Shown in pieces: positions 8,129-15,898 of a stretch of DNA of 52,613 bases. A program made the position numbers and the translations under genes. Positions within the stretch are counted from its first letter, which is position 1. The number at the start of each line of letters is the position of its first letter. The notes under the pieces are model-generated. The model saw only the letters and a program-made list of their open reading frames with translations. It was not told where the DNA came from and ran no database searches. Origin of the DNA: Labilithrix sp. (GTDB taxonomy: Bacteria > Myxococcota_A > Polyangia > Polyangiales > Polyangiaceae); assembly GCA_019637225.1 (NCBI GenBank), contig JAHBWC010000062.1:1-52613 (forward strand), in the 5' to 3' direction.

Positions 8129-9217
8129 GTGGCGGCGATCGACGCGATCCTCGAGGACCTGGTCAAGCGAGGCGGCAGCGACCTCCACCTCGCGGTCAAC
8201 CAGCCGCCGCTCGCCCGCGTGCGCGGCGAGATCGTCGCGCTTCGCGACGCGCCCGTCACCGCGAAGGAGCTGGAGGACATGCTCCTCGAGGTCGTCACCC
8301 CCGCGCAGCGCGCGCGGCTGGCCGCCGATCTCGATCTCGATCTCGCGCTCGCGTACAAGGACGTCGCTCGCTTCCGCGCGAGCTACTACGTCAAGCACTC
8401 GGGCATCGCCGCGGCCTTCCGCCTCGTGCCCGCCCGCGTCCCGTCGCTGGCGGAGCTCGGGTGTCCCGAGGTCTTCTGGCGGCTCGCCGACCGCCGCGGC
8501 GGGCTCGTCGTCGTCGCCGGTCCGTCGTCGAACGGCAAGACCACCACGATGGCCGCGATGGTCGACCACATCAACAAGACGCGCGCGTGTCACGTGCTGT
8601 CGGTGGAGAGCCCGATCGAGTTCGTGCACGAGTCGCTCCGCGCGCAGATCACCCAGCGCGAGGTCGGGCTCCACACGCCGACGACGGCGACCGCGCTCAG
8701 GGGTGCCGCGCGGGAGAACCCCGACGTCGTCGTCGTCTCCGAGCTCTCCTCGGCGGAGGAGATCGAGCTCGCGCTCGGCCTCGCGAGCGACGGTCACCTC
8801 GTCCTCGCGACGTTCCAGGCGAGCGGCGTCGCGTCCGCGCTCGATCGGCTGGTGACGGCGTTCGAGCCCGAGGCGCAGCCGCGCGTTCGCAGCCTCCTCG
8901 CCGAGTGCCTCGCCGGCGTCATCGTCCAACACCTCGTCCGCGCCGCCGACGTGAAGAGCCGCATGGCCGTCCACGAGATCCTCGTCGCGACGCCGCCGAT
9001 CGCCCAGGCGATCCGCGCGGGCAAGACCGAGGACCTCGCCGGCGCGATGAAGGCGGGAAGCGCGCAGGGAATGCAGACGCTCGACGCCGGGCTCGAGCGG
9101 CTCCTCGGCGCCGGGAAGATCGCGCCGGAGGCCGCGCTCGAGCGCGCGATCGACAAGGAGGCGTTCGCGCGCGTCGTTGCCCGCGTTCGCCCCGACCTCG
9201 TCGACGTCGTGTCCTGA
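8129..9217 (+). CDS. PilT-type ATPase, second copy
   Basis: A 362-residue protein of normal PilT length. It has RGGSDLHLAVNQPPLARV near the N-terminus (typical of PilT), Walker A GPSSNGKTTT (131-140), Asp box SVESPIEFVHE, Walker B region VVVVSELSSAEE with Glu205 kept, and His box GHLVLATFQAS. His223 is kept but the second histidine is Gln230, and the usual MRD after the Walker B Glu is LSS. It starts with GTG 8129, three bases after the preceding stop, so the two are almost certainly co-transcribed. The pair retain different subsets of the catalytic residues. A PilT/PilU-like role in pilus retraction or a related secretion machine is inferred. Confidence 0.9.
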   Translation: MAAIDAILEDLVKRGGSDLHLAVNQPPLARVRGEIVALRDAPVTAKELEDMLLEVVTPAQRARLAADLDLDLALAYKDVARFRASYYVKHSGIAAAFRLVPARVPSLAELGCPEVFWRLADRRGGLVVVAGPSSNGKTTTMAAMVDHINKTRACHVLSVESPIEFVHESLRAQITQREVGLHTPTTATALRGAARENPDVVVVSELSSAEEIELALGLASDGHLVLATFQASGVASALDRLVTAFEPEAQPRVRSLLAECLAGVIVQHLVRAADVKSRMAVHEILVATPPIAQAIRAGKTEDLAGAMKAGSAQGMQTLDAGLERLLGAGKIAPEAALERAIDKEAFARVVARVRPDLVDVVS

Positions 9218-9248
9218 GCGCGGGCACCGCGTCGCGGCGGCCGAGGCG

Positions 9249-11045
9249 TCAGACGACCGGCTTGTCCGCGAGCTCGCGCTCGAGCCGTCCGCGGAGCGCC
9301 TCCGGATCGGGGACGGTCAGCCGGTCGGCCTCCACGTCGAGCACGAGCCCGTAGCGCGCGACGGCGCCGAAGAGGGCCACCGGCGCGAGGCCGAGCTGCG
9401 CCTCGAGCTCGGGCGCGAGGGCGCTCCACTTCATCCAGCGGCCGCCGCGTTCGTCGACCGCTCCCCACGTCGCGAGCATCATGAAGATCTGGTTCGCGAT
9501 GCGCGCCGGCGAGAGCGTCGCGGCGGGGGTCGCGCGGTTGTGCGTGTCGACGTCGCGGAACCGGGACGCCAGCGATTTGAGGAGCGTCGCCATCCACGGC
9601 TTCAGCGCGGCCATCTCGTGCTCGAGGACGTGCGAGGTGATGACGAGCACCGTGGTGGCCTCGACGGCGACGACGGTCGCGGTGCGCGATCCGCCGGTGA
9701 GGATCGCCATCTCGCCGAACACGGCGCCGGGCTCGATGGTCTGGAGCGTCTGCGTCCCGGACGGCGTCTGCTTCCGGACCTCGCAGCGCCCCTCCACGAT
9801 GATGTACGCGGCGTCGCCGGGCTCTCCCTCGCGCACGATCGCCTCGCCTGGCTGGAACGATCGACGCGGGAACTCGGCGCCGCCGCGCATGAAGCGGACG
9901 ACGTCCTCCTTCAGGGCAGCGATGGACGCGTAACGCTGCTCCGGCGCCTTCGCCATCGCGCGGAGGACGATGCGTTCGAGCTCGAGAGGGACCGCGACGT
10001 CGCCGGCGACCTTGCGCGGGCTCGGGAAGGTGCCGGCCGCGGCGAGCGCGAGCGTCTCGCTGCGGTCGCTGCTCACGTAGGGCGGCCGGTGCGTGAGGAT
10101 CTCGTAGAGGAGCGCGCCGAGCAGGAACACGTCGGAGCGGACGTCGAGCTTCTTGCGATCCCCGCGGGCCTGCTCCGGTGACATGTAGCCAGGCGTCCCG
10201 ATGACCGAGTTGTCGGTCAGCGACGGCGCGCGCGCCGCGCGCGGAGTGGCGTTCGCGCCCGCCCCTCCGCTGCCCACGCGCGAGGCGGGCGCGACGTCGG
10301 CTGCGACGAGCCGGGCGATCCCCCAATCCATGAGGAAGACCTGGCCGAACTCGCCGACCATGACGTTCGCCGGCTTGACGTCGCAGTGGAGGACGCCGCG
10401 GCTGTGGGCGAAGGCGAGCGCGTCGCAGACCTTCGCGAAGACGTCGAGCAGCGTGTAGAGCGTCGCCGTCTCGAGCACGCCGCGCGGGAGCGCGCGGATG
10501 AGCGCCGCGAGCGTCTGTCCCTCGACGAGCTTCATCGCGAAGAAGAGCTGTCCGCTCGCTCGCTCGCCGAGGTCGTAGACGGGCACGATGTGCGGGTGGT
10601 CGAGCAGGCCCGTGAGCCGCGCCTCGCGGAGGAACATGCGCACCGTCTGATCGTCGGAGCGGAGGTGCGGGTGCAGCGTCTTGATCGCGATCCGACGGTC
10701 GAGGGCGTGGTCGATCGCGACGTCGATCGAGCCCATGCCGCCGGAGGCGAGGCGCGCCTCCACCTCGAGGCGCTCGGCCGGCGCCTTGCGCACGTGCTCG
10801 AGCACCGAGCCCACCGTCGCCGCCGACGGCACGATGACCTCGCGCTGCGACGGCGGCGCGGAGAGCGCCGCGGTGCCCGAGTTCGGAGGCTGGTACGAGT
10901 CGAGCGGGATCGGGGCGACGCTGTCGATCGAGGTCGCGCCGCCCGGTCCGACCGACGGCGGAGGCAGGACGATCGTCGCGTCGCGCGGCGTCCTCGCGCG
11001 CTCGGGCACGGTCGCCGGGAGGTCCTTGATGCGCTCGTGGGTCAT
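9249..11045 (-). CDS. Ser/Thr protein kinase fused to a cyclic-nucleotide-binding domain
   Basis: A 598-residue protein. A Pro/Ser-rich N-terminus of about 90 residues is followed by a Hanks-type kinase domain (about 92-385) with SGGMG loop, Lys122, HCDVKPANVM (220-229) and APE-like SPEQ. Two canonical residues differ: HRD is HCD, and DFG is DWG (240-242). A cNMP-binding domain follows (about 395-500), with a phosphate-binding cassette GEMAILTGGSRTATV that retains Glu445 and Arg454, the ribose and phosphate contacts. The last 100 residues resemble a winged-helix or Crp-type C-terminus, but I am not sure. No transmembrane segment is evident, so it is probably cytoplasmic and regulated by cAMP or cGMP. 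GGAGG lies 8-12 bases before the ATG. It is divergent from the MarR gene. Confidence 0.93.
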   Translation of the reverse strand: MTHERIKDLPATVPERARTPRDATIVLPPPSVGPGGATSIDSVAPIPLDSYQPPNSGTAALSAPPSQREVIVPSAATVGSVLEHVRKAPAERLEVEARLASGGMGSIDVAIDHALDRRIAIKTLHPHLRSDDQTVRMFLREARLTGLLDHPHIVPVYDLGERASGQLFFAMKLVEGQTLAALIRALPRGVLETATLYTLLDVFAKVCDALAFAHSRGVLHCDVKPANVMVGEFGQVFLMDWGIARLVAADVAPASRVGSGGAGANATPRAARAPSLTDNSVIGTPGYMSPEQARGDRKKLDVRSDVFLLGALLYEILTHRPPYVSSDRSETLALAAAGTFPSPRKVAGDVAVPLELERIVLRAMAKAPEQRYASIAALKEDVVRFMRGGAEFPRRSFQPGEAIVREGEPGDAAYIIVEGRCEVRKQTPSGTQTLQTIEPGAVFGEMAILTGGSRTATVVAVEATTVLVITSHVLEHEMAALKPWMATLLKSLASRFRDVDTHNRATPAATLSPARIANQIFMMLATWGAVDERGGRWMKWSALAPELEAQLGLAPVALFGAVARYGLVLDVEADRLTVPDPEALRGRLERELADKPVV

Positions 11046-11105
11046 CGGGCGGAACCTCCAGCCTACGCTGCCTTCGATGAGCGTGGACGTGCTATCCCGC
11101 CGGCT

Positions 11106-11561
11106 GTGGCGCGCTCCCGTCTGAAGCTCGAGGAATTCTTGCCCTACCGCCTGTCGCTGGCGTCGAACGTCGTCAGCCAGGTCATCGGGCAGGCGTACGA
11201 GAAGCTCTTCGCGCTGAAGATGCCGGAGTGGCGCGTGATGTGCGTCCTCGCCGAGTCGAAGGAGCTCACGCAGCAGGAGATCGTCGGATTGACGCAGATG
11301 GACAAGGTCACGGTGAGCCGCGCCGCGCAGGTGCTCGAGCGCCGCGAGCTCCTCCGGCGCGTCCCGAACGTGGAGGACGCGCGCTCGCTCCGCCTGTCCC
11401 TGACGCCGACGGGCCGGGACCTCTACCGCCGCGTCGTCCCGGCGGCGCTCACGCTCGAGGCCGAGGTGCTCGAGGGGCTCGGCCCGCGCGAGGTCCGCGC
11501 GCTGAACGCCCTGCTCCGCCGGCTGGAGGCGTCGGCGAGCCGCATCCTGGCGCGCGGCTGA
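11106..11561 (+). CDS. MarR-family transcriptional regulator
   Basis: A 151-residue winged-helix regulator starting at GTG 11106. The MarR core is visible: MPEWRVMCVLAES, ELTQQEIVGLTQMDKVTVSR (helix-turn-helix), LERRELLRRVPNVEDARS (wing) and LTPTGRDLY. Such proteins bind short palindromes as dimers, often near their own gene, and are commonly released by aromatic ligands. The hppD-hmgA-fahA operon begins 84 bases downstream, with two matching palindromes in between, so it probably controls tyrosine/homogentisate catabolism. TATCCC (11093-11098) lies 7 bases before the GTG and there is no Shine-Dalgarno sequence, consistent with a leaderless start. An open frame extends upstream but is antisense to the kinase. 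Confidence 0.93.
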   Translation: MARSRLKLEEFLPYRLSLASNVVSQVIGQAYEKLFALKMPEWRVMCVLAESKELTQQEIVGLTQMDKVTVSRAAQVLERRELLRRVPNVEDARSLRLSLTPTGRDLYRRVVPAALTLEAEVLEGLGPREVRALNALLRRLEASASRILARG

Positions 11562-11581
11562 CGTTCCGCTTGCCTCAGATG

Positions 11582-11619
11582 GTAACGATTGTTACTACCA
11601 GGGTCGTAACAGTTGTTAC
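11582..11619. promoter_or_regulatory. Twin palindromes, candidate MarR operator of the hpp operon
   Basis: Two 14-bp copies of GTAAC-N4-GTTAC lie in tandem: GTAACGATTGTTAC (11582-11595) and GTAACAGTTGTTAC (11606-11619). Their starts are 24 bp apart, a little over two helical turns. They sit in an AT-rich island between marR and hppD, 27-64 bases before the hppD ATG. Size, symmetry and position fit dimeric MarR sites overlapping a promoter. Confidence 0.7.
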
Positions 11620-11645
11620 TAACCTCGGGGGCTTCAGGAGCGCTC

Positions 11646-12737
11646 ATGAAGGACGTGTCGGACAACCCCCTCGGCCTGGACGGCTTCGAGTTCGTCGAGC
11701 TCACTTCGCCCGAGCCCGCTCGGATGATCGACCTCCTCGAGCGCCTCGGCTTCACCGCCTGCGCGATGCACCCGACCCGCGACGTCGTGCGCTTCAAGCA
11801 GGGTCGCATCAACCTGCTCGTCAACCGCGACGCCGCCGGTCAGGCCGCCGAGTTCCGCGCGGCGCACGGTCCGTCCGCGAACGGCATGGCGTTCCGCGTC
11901 GCGGACGCGGAGCGCGCGTTCGCGATGGCGCTCGAGCGCGGCGCCCGCGCGGCCGACGCCTCGCGCGGCGCCCTCGGCCCGGCGAGCCGCGTCCTCGAGG
12001 GGATCGGCGGGAGCTTGCTCTACCTCGTCGACCAGCACGGTGGCGGCTCGGTCTACGACGGCTGGCTTCCGATCGCCGGCGCGGCCGAGGCCGAGGCGAA
12101 AAACAGCGTCGGGCTCGACCTGCTCGACCACCTCACCCACAACGTCCGGCGCGGGGAGATGCGCACCTGGTCGACGTTCTACGACCGCATCTTCGGCTTC
12201 ACCGAGCAGAAGTTCTTCGACATCAAGGGGCAGGCGACCGGCCTCTTCTCGCAGGCGATGATCGCGCCGGACCGCGCGATCCGCATCCCGCTCAACGAGA
12301 GCCAGGACGACTCGTCGCAGATCGAGGAGTTCATCCGGCAGTACCGCGGCGAGGGGATCCAGCACCTCGCGCTCACGACGTCGGACATCCACGCGACGGT
12401 CGAGAAGCTCCGCGCCAACGGGATCGTCTTCCAGGACACGCCGGCGACCTACTACGAGCTCGTCGACGGCCGCGTCGGCGCGCACGGCGAGGACGTGGCG
12501 CGCCTCCAAGAGAACCGGATCCTCATCGACGGCAGCTCGAAGGAGGGCTTCCTCCTCCAGATCTTCACCGAGAACCTCTTCGGGCCGATCTTCTTCGAGA
12601 TCATCCAGCGCAAGGGCAACGACGGCTTCGGAAACGGCAACTTCCAGGCGCTCTTCGAGTCCATCGAGCTCGACCAGATCCGCCGGGGTGTCGTCGGCGT
12701 CGCAGCGTCCGGTCCTGCAGCGCGGCCCGCGCCGTAG
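11646..12737 (+). CDS. hppD: 4-Hydroxyphenylpyruvate dioxygenase
   Basis: This Fe(II) dioxygenase converts 4-hydroxyphenylpyruvate to homogentisate, the second step of tyrosine breakdown. The 363-residue protein has the two-domain vicinal-oxygen-chelate layout. Iron ligands are visible in LDHLTHNV, IQHLALTTSDI and FFEIIQRKG. The C-terminal helix segment FGNGNFQALFESIELDQIRR matches the family's active-site lid. AGGAG at 11636-11640, 5 bases before ATG 11646, fixes the start and rules out the longer frame beginning at 11613. It is the first gene of an operon with hmgA (12-base gap) and fahA, and is probably repressed through the palindromes at 11582-11619. Confidence 0.98.
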   Translation: MKDVSDNPLGLDGFEFVELTSPEPARMIDLLERLGFTACAMHPTRDVVRFKQGRINLLVNRDAAGQAAEFRAAHGPSANGMAFRVADAERAFAMALERGARAADASRGALGPASRVLEGIGGSLLYLVDQHGGGSVYDGWLPIAGAAEAEAKNSVGLDLLDHLTHNVRRGEMRTWSTFYDRIFGFTEQKFFDIKGQATGLFSQAMIAPDRAIRIPLNESQDDSSQIEEFIRQYRGEGIQHLALTTSDIHATVEKLRANGIVFQDTPATYYELVDGRVGAHGEDVARLQENRILIDGSSKEGFLLQIFTENLFGPIFFEIIQRKGNDGFGNGNFQALFESIELDQIRRGVVGVAASGPAARPAP

Positions 12738-12749
12738 TAGACAGGGGTC

Positions 12750-14060
12750 GTGAGCTACCTCTCGGGCTTCGGGAACGACGTCGCGACGGAGGCTGTCGCG
12801 GGCGCGCTGCCGCGCGGCCAGAACTCGCCGCAGCGCGTGCCGTTCGGGCTCTACGCCGAGCAGCTGTCGGGCACGTCCTTCACCGCGCCGCGCAAGGAGA
12901 ACCGGCGTTCGTGGCTCTACCGCCTGCGGCCGAGCGCGGCGCATCCGCCGTTCGCGCCGCACGCGCAGGGCCTCGTGCGGAGCGGTCCGTTCGACGAGAC
13001 GCCGGCGTCGCCGAACCGCCTGCGGTGGAGCCCGCCGGAGCTTCCGGCTGCGCCCGCCGACTTCGTCGACGGCCTCGTCACGTTCGCCGGCAACGGCGAC
13101 GCGGCGTCGTTCGCCGGCATCGCCGTCCACATGTACCTCGCGACGCGCTCGATGGAAGATCGCGTGTTCTACGACGCCGACGGCGAGCTCTTGATCGTGC
13201 CGCAGGCAGGCGCGCTCCGGCTCGTGACCGAGCTCGGCGTGCTCGATCTCACGCCGGGCGAGATCGGCGTCGTCCCGCGCGGAGTGCGCTTCCGCGCCGA
13301 GCTGCCGGACGGACGCGCGATCGGCTACGTCTGCGAGAACTACGGCGCGCCCTTCCGCCTCCCCGAGCTCGGCCCGATCGGCTCGAACGGCCTCGCCAAC
13401 TCGCGCGACTTCCTCACGCCGGTCGCGGCGTTCGAGGACGTCGACCGCCCGACCGAGGTCGTGCAGAAGTTCCAGGGCCGGCTCTGGTCGACGACGCTCG
13501 ATCACTCGCCGCTCGACGTCGTCGCGTGGCACGGCAACCTCGCGCCGTACAAGTACGATCTCCGCCTCTTCAACACGATCGGAACGGTGAGCTTCGACCA
13601 CCCCGATCCCTCGATCTTCACCGTCCTCACGTCGCCGAGCGAGGTGCCGGGCACGGCGAACTGCGACTTCGTCATCTTCCCGCCGCGCTGGATGGTCGCC
13701 GAGCGCACGTTCCGGCCGCCGTGGTTTCACCGCAACGTGATGAGCGAGCTCATGGGCCTCATCCACGGCGTCTACGACGCGAAGGCGGGCGGCTTCGCTC
13801 CGGGCGGCGCGTCGCTCCACAACTGCATGAGCGGGCACGGCCCGGACAAGACGAGCTACGAGCGGGCGATCGCCGCCGAGCTCGGGCCGCACAAGATCGA
13901 GGACACCCTCGCGTTCATGTTCGAGAGCCGGTGGGTCATCCGACCGACGCGCTTCGCGATGGAGAGCCCGGCGCTCCAGCCCGACTACGACGCGTGCTGG
14001 TCGTCGTTCGAGAAGGCGCGGCTGCCCGGCGCCGCCGACAAGCAAGAGGAGAAGGCGTGA
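12750..14060 (+). CDS. hmgA: Homogentisate 1,2-dioxygenase
   Basis: It opens the ring of homogentisate to give maleylacetoacetate. The protein is 436 residues, normal for the family. The N-terminal signature (YLSGFGNDVATEA, LPRGQNSPQRVPFGLYAEQL, SGTSFTAPR) and the iron-ligand region (PPWFHRNVMSELMGLIHG, then LHNCMSGHGPD) are both clear. It begins with GTG 12750, 12 bases after hppD, with a weak AGGGG in front. Its stop codon overlaps the fahA ATG by one base, indicating translational coupling. Confidence 0.98.
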   Translation: MSYLSGFGNDVATEAVAGALPRGQNSPQRVPFGLYAEQLSGTSFTAPRKENRRSWLYRLRPSAAHPPFAPHAQGLVRSGPFDETPASPNRLRWSPPELPAAPADFVDGLVTFAGNGDAASFAGIAVHMYLATRSMEDRVFYDADGELLIVPQAGALRLVTELGVLDLTPGEIGVVPRGVRFRAELPDGRAIGYVCENYGAPFRLPELGPIGSNGLANSRDFLTPVAAFEDVDRPTEVVQKFQGRLWSTTLDHSPLDVVAWHGNLAPYKYDLRLFNTIGTVSFDHPDPSIFTVLTSPSEVPGTANCDFVIFPPRWMVAERTFRPPWFHRNVMSELMGLIHGVYDAKAGGFAPGGASLHNCMSGHGPDKTSYERAIAAELGPHKIEDTLAFMFESRWVIRPTRFAMESPALQPDYDACWSSFEKARLPGAADKQEEKA

Positions 14061-15073
14061 TGAAGCTCGCATCGTTGAAGTCCGGGCGCGACGGGCGCCT
14101 CGTCGTGGTCTCGAGCGATCTGGCCTGGTGCGCGGACGCCTCGGCGGTCGCGCCGACGCTCCAGCGCGCGCTCGACACGTGGACCGAGAGCGAGGCGCGC
14201 CTCGGCGCGCTCTTCGCCGCGCTCGAGCGAGGCGAGGGCGCGAAGGAGCCGTTCTCGGAGGAGGCGTGCGCGTCGCCGCTCCCGCGCGCGTTCCAGTGGG
14301 CGGACGGCTCGGCGTACGTGAACCACGTCGCCCTCGTGCGCAAGGCCCGCAAGGCCGAGATGCCCGAGTCGTTCTGGACCGATCCGCTGATGTACCAGGG
14401 CGGATCGGACGTCTTCCTCGCGCCGCGCGACGCCATCCCGCTCGCGGACGAGTCGTGGGGCTGCGACCTCGAGGGCGAGGTCGCCGTCATCACCGGCGAC
14501 GTCCGCCAGGGCGCGAGCCGTGAAGAGGCGCTCGCGGCGATTCGCCTCGTCATGCTCGTCAACGACGTCTCGCTGCGGAACCTCATCCCGAACGAGCTGG
14601 CGAAGGGCTTCGGCTTCTTCCAGTCGAAGCCGTCGTCGGCGTTCTCGCCGGTCGCCGTCACGCCGGACGCGCTCGGCGCGGCCTGGAAGGACGGCAAGCT
14701 CCACCGCGTCCTCGACGTATCGCTGAACGGCGCGCCGTTCGGCAAGGCGAACGCGGGCGTCGACATGACGTTCGACTTCGGCACGCTCGTGGCGCACGCC
14801 GCGAAGACGCGCGACCTCGCGGCGGGCTCGATCGTCGGCTCCGGAACGGTGTCGAACCGCGACGCGGACGGCGGCCCCGGCCGCCCGATCGACGCCGGCG
14901 GCCTCGGCTACTCCTGCATCGCCGAGGTCCGCACCGTCGAGACGCTTGTCTCCGGCGGCCCGAAGACTCCCTTCCTCCGCAAGGGCGATCGCGTCCGCAT
15001 CGAGATGCGCGACGACTCCGGCCGCTCGATCTTCGGCGCGATCGATCAGGTCGTCGCCGCGCCCGCGCGCTGA
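14060..15073 (+). CDS. fahA: Fumarylacetoacetate hydrolase-family protein (fumarylacetoacetase)
   Basis: The last enzyme of the pathway, cleaving fumarylacetoacetate (or maleylacetoacetate) to acetoacetate plus fumarate or maleate. The 337-residue length fits the bacterial FAH type. FAH-fold metal-ligand motifs are present: DLEGEVAVITGD, LVNDVSLRNL, and the SIVGSGTVSNRD strand. FGFFQSKPSSAFSPVAVTP is typical of the fahA group linked to hmgA. ATG 14060 overlaps the hmgA stop, with GAGGAGAAGG just upstream. No maleylacetoacetate isomerase (zeta glutathione transferase, maiA) gene is in this window. It is either elsewhere or this enzyme uses maleylacetoacetate directly. Confidence 0.94.
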   Translation: MKLASLKSGRDGRLVVVSSDLAWCADASAVAPTLQRALDTWTESEARLGALFAALERGEGAKEPFSEEACASPLPRAFQWADGSAYVNHVALVRKARKAEMPESFWTDPLMYQGGSDVFLAPRDAIPLADESWGCDLEGEVAVITGDVRQGASREEALAAIRLVMLVNDVSLRNLIPNELAKGFGFFQSKPSSAFSPVAVTPDALGAAWKDGKLHRVLDVSLNGAPFGKANAGVDMTFDFGTLVAHAAKTRDLAAGSIVGSGTVSNRDADGGPGRPIDAGGLGYSCIAEVRTVETLVSGGPKTPFLRKGDRVRIEMRDDSGRSIFGAIDQVVAAPAR

Positions 15074-15102
15074 TCGCCGCCCGGCGAGGGCGGTGGCGTG
15101 CG

Positions 15103-15121
15103 GGGGCGGGGCGCCCGCCCC
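15103..15121 (+). terminator. GC-only stem-loop after fahA
   Basis: Arms GGGGCGG (15103-15109) and CCGCCCC (15115-15121) enclose a 5-base loop, 30 bases after the fahA stop. There is no T-tract, so termination is only possible, not shown. Confidence 0.4.
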
Positions 15122-15182
15122 GAGCGTCCCCCGCCGCATCCGGCGCCGAGGCGGGCGGCGTACTACACTGAGGGCTGACGCC

Positions 15183-15743
15183 ATGACGACCGCCGCCGAG
15201 CTGCTCTTCACTCCCTACGACGAGTACCTCGCGCTCGAGTCGACGAGTGACGCGAAGCACGAGTGGATCAACGGTCTCGTCTACGCGATGTCGCGCGGTA
15301 CTCCCGAGCACGGTCGGCTGTCTGCGGCGATCGTGCGCGCTCTGCCTCAGACGGATGAGTGCCGCGTCTACTCGTCCGATACGCTCCTCTACGTCGAGAG
15401 CGCGCATCACTCCACGTACGCCGACGCGAGCATCGTTTGCGGCGCGATCTTGACGCGAGGCGCGAAGGACAAGAACGGCAAGAGCCTCGGGGAAGCGATC
15501 ACCAACCCGAGCGTGGTCGTCGAGGTGCTCTCGAAGTCGACCGCAGAGCGCGATCGCAGCGAGCGGTTCCTCCTCTTCCAGCAGGCCGAGGCCCTCGAGG
15601 AGTACGTCCTCGTCTCGCAGGACGAGCGGCGCATCGAGGTCCGTCGACGTGTCGGTCAGAGCTGGAGTGTCGACGTCCGGCGGGCCGGTGAGACGGTCCG
15701 CATCCACGGTCAGGAGATCGAGGTCGACCGCGTCTACGCCTAG
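15183..15743 (+). CDS. Uma2-family (DUF820) PD-(D/E)xK endonuclease-like protein
   Basis: A 186-residue Uma2 protein with the family pattern YDEYLAL near the N-terminus, DAKHEWINGLVYAMS, YADASIVCGAIL and NPSVVVEVLSKSTAERDRSE. The putative catalytic acids are in HEW, YAD and VEV. The C-terminus keeps EEYVLVSQDERRIEVRRR. The family has a restriction-endonuclease fold and is often multicopy in myxobacteria and cyanobacteria. Its cellular role is unknown. TACACT at 15164-15169 is a candidate -10 box, 13 bases before the ATG. It stands alone between fahA and ggt. A second member lies at 32823. Confidence 0.92.
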   Translation: MTTAAELLFTPYDEYLALESTSDAKHEWINGLVYAMSRGTPEHGRLSAAIVRALPQTDECRVYSSDTLLYVESAHHSTYADASIVCGAILTRGAKDKNGKSLGEAITNPSVVVEVLSKSTAERDRSERFLLFQQAEALEEYVLVSQDERRIEVRRRVGQSWSVDVRRAGETVRIHGQEIEVDRVYA

Positions 15744-15884
15744 GCGGGGAGCGCCTGGTTTGCGCTCAGGCAGGATAATTCCAGCTCTGCTGTGTGCTCG
15801 CGGTCGGCGCGGCCGCGTGGGCTTCCAGAGCAGATCCGCGCGCGGCGTAGACGCTTCGCGGGCACGGCGGGGCCGCATCGGGAC

Positions 15885-15890
15885 TAGGCT
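15885..15890 (+). promoter_or_regulatory. Candidate -10 box of ggt (leaderless layout)
   Basis: TAGGCT lies 8 bases before ATG 15899. No Shine-Dalgarno sequence fits in between. Confidence 0.4.
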
Positions 15891-15898
15891 TCCGCCCG

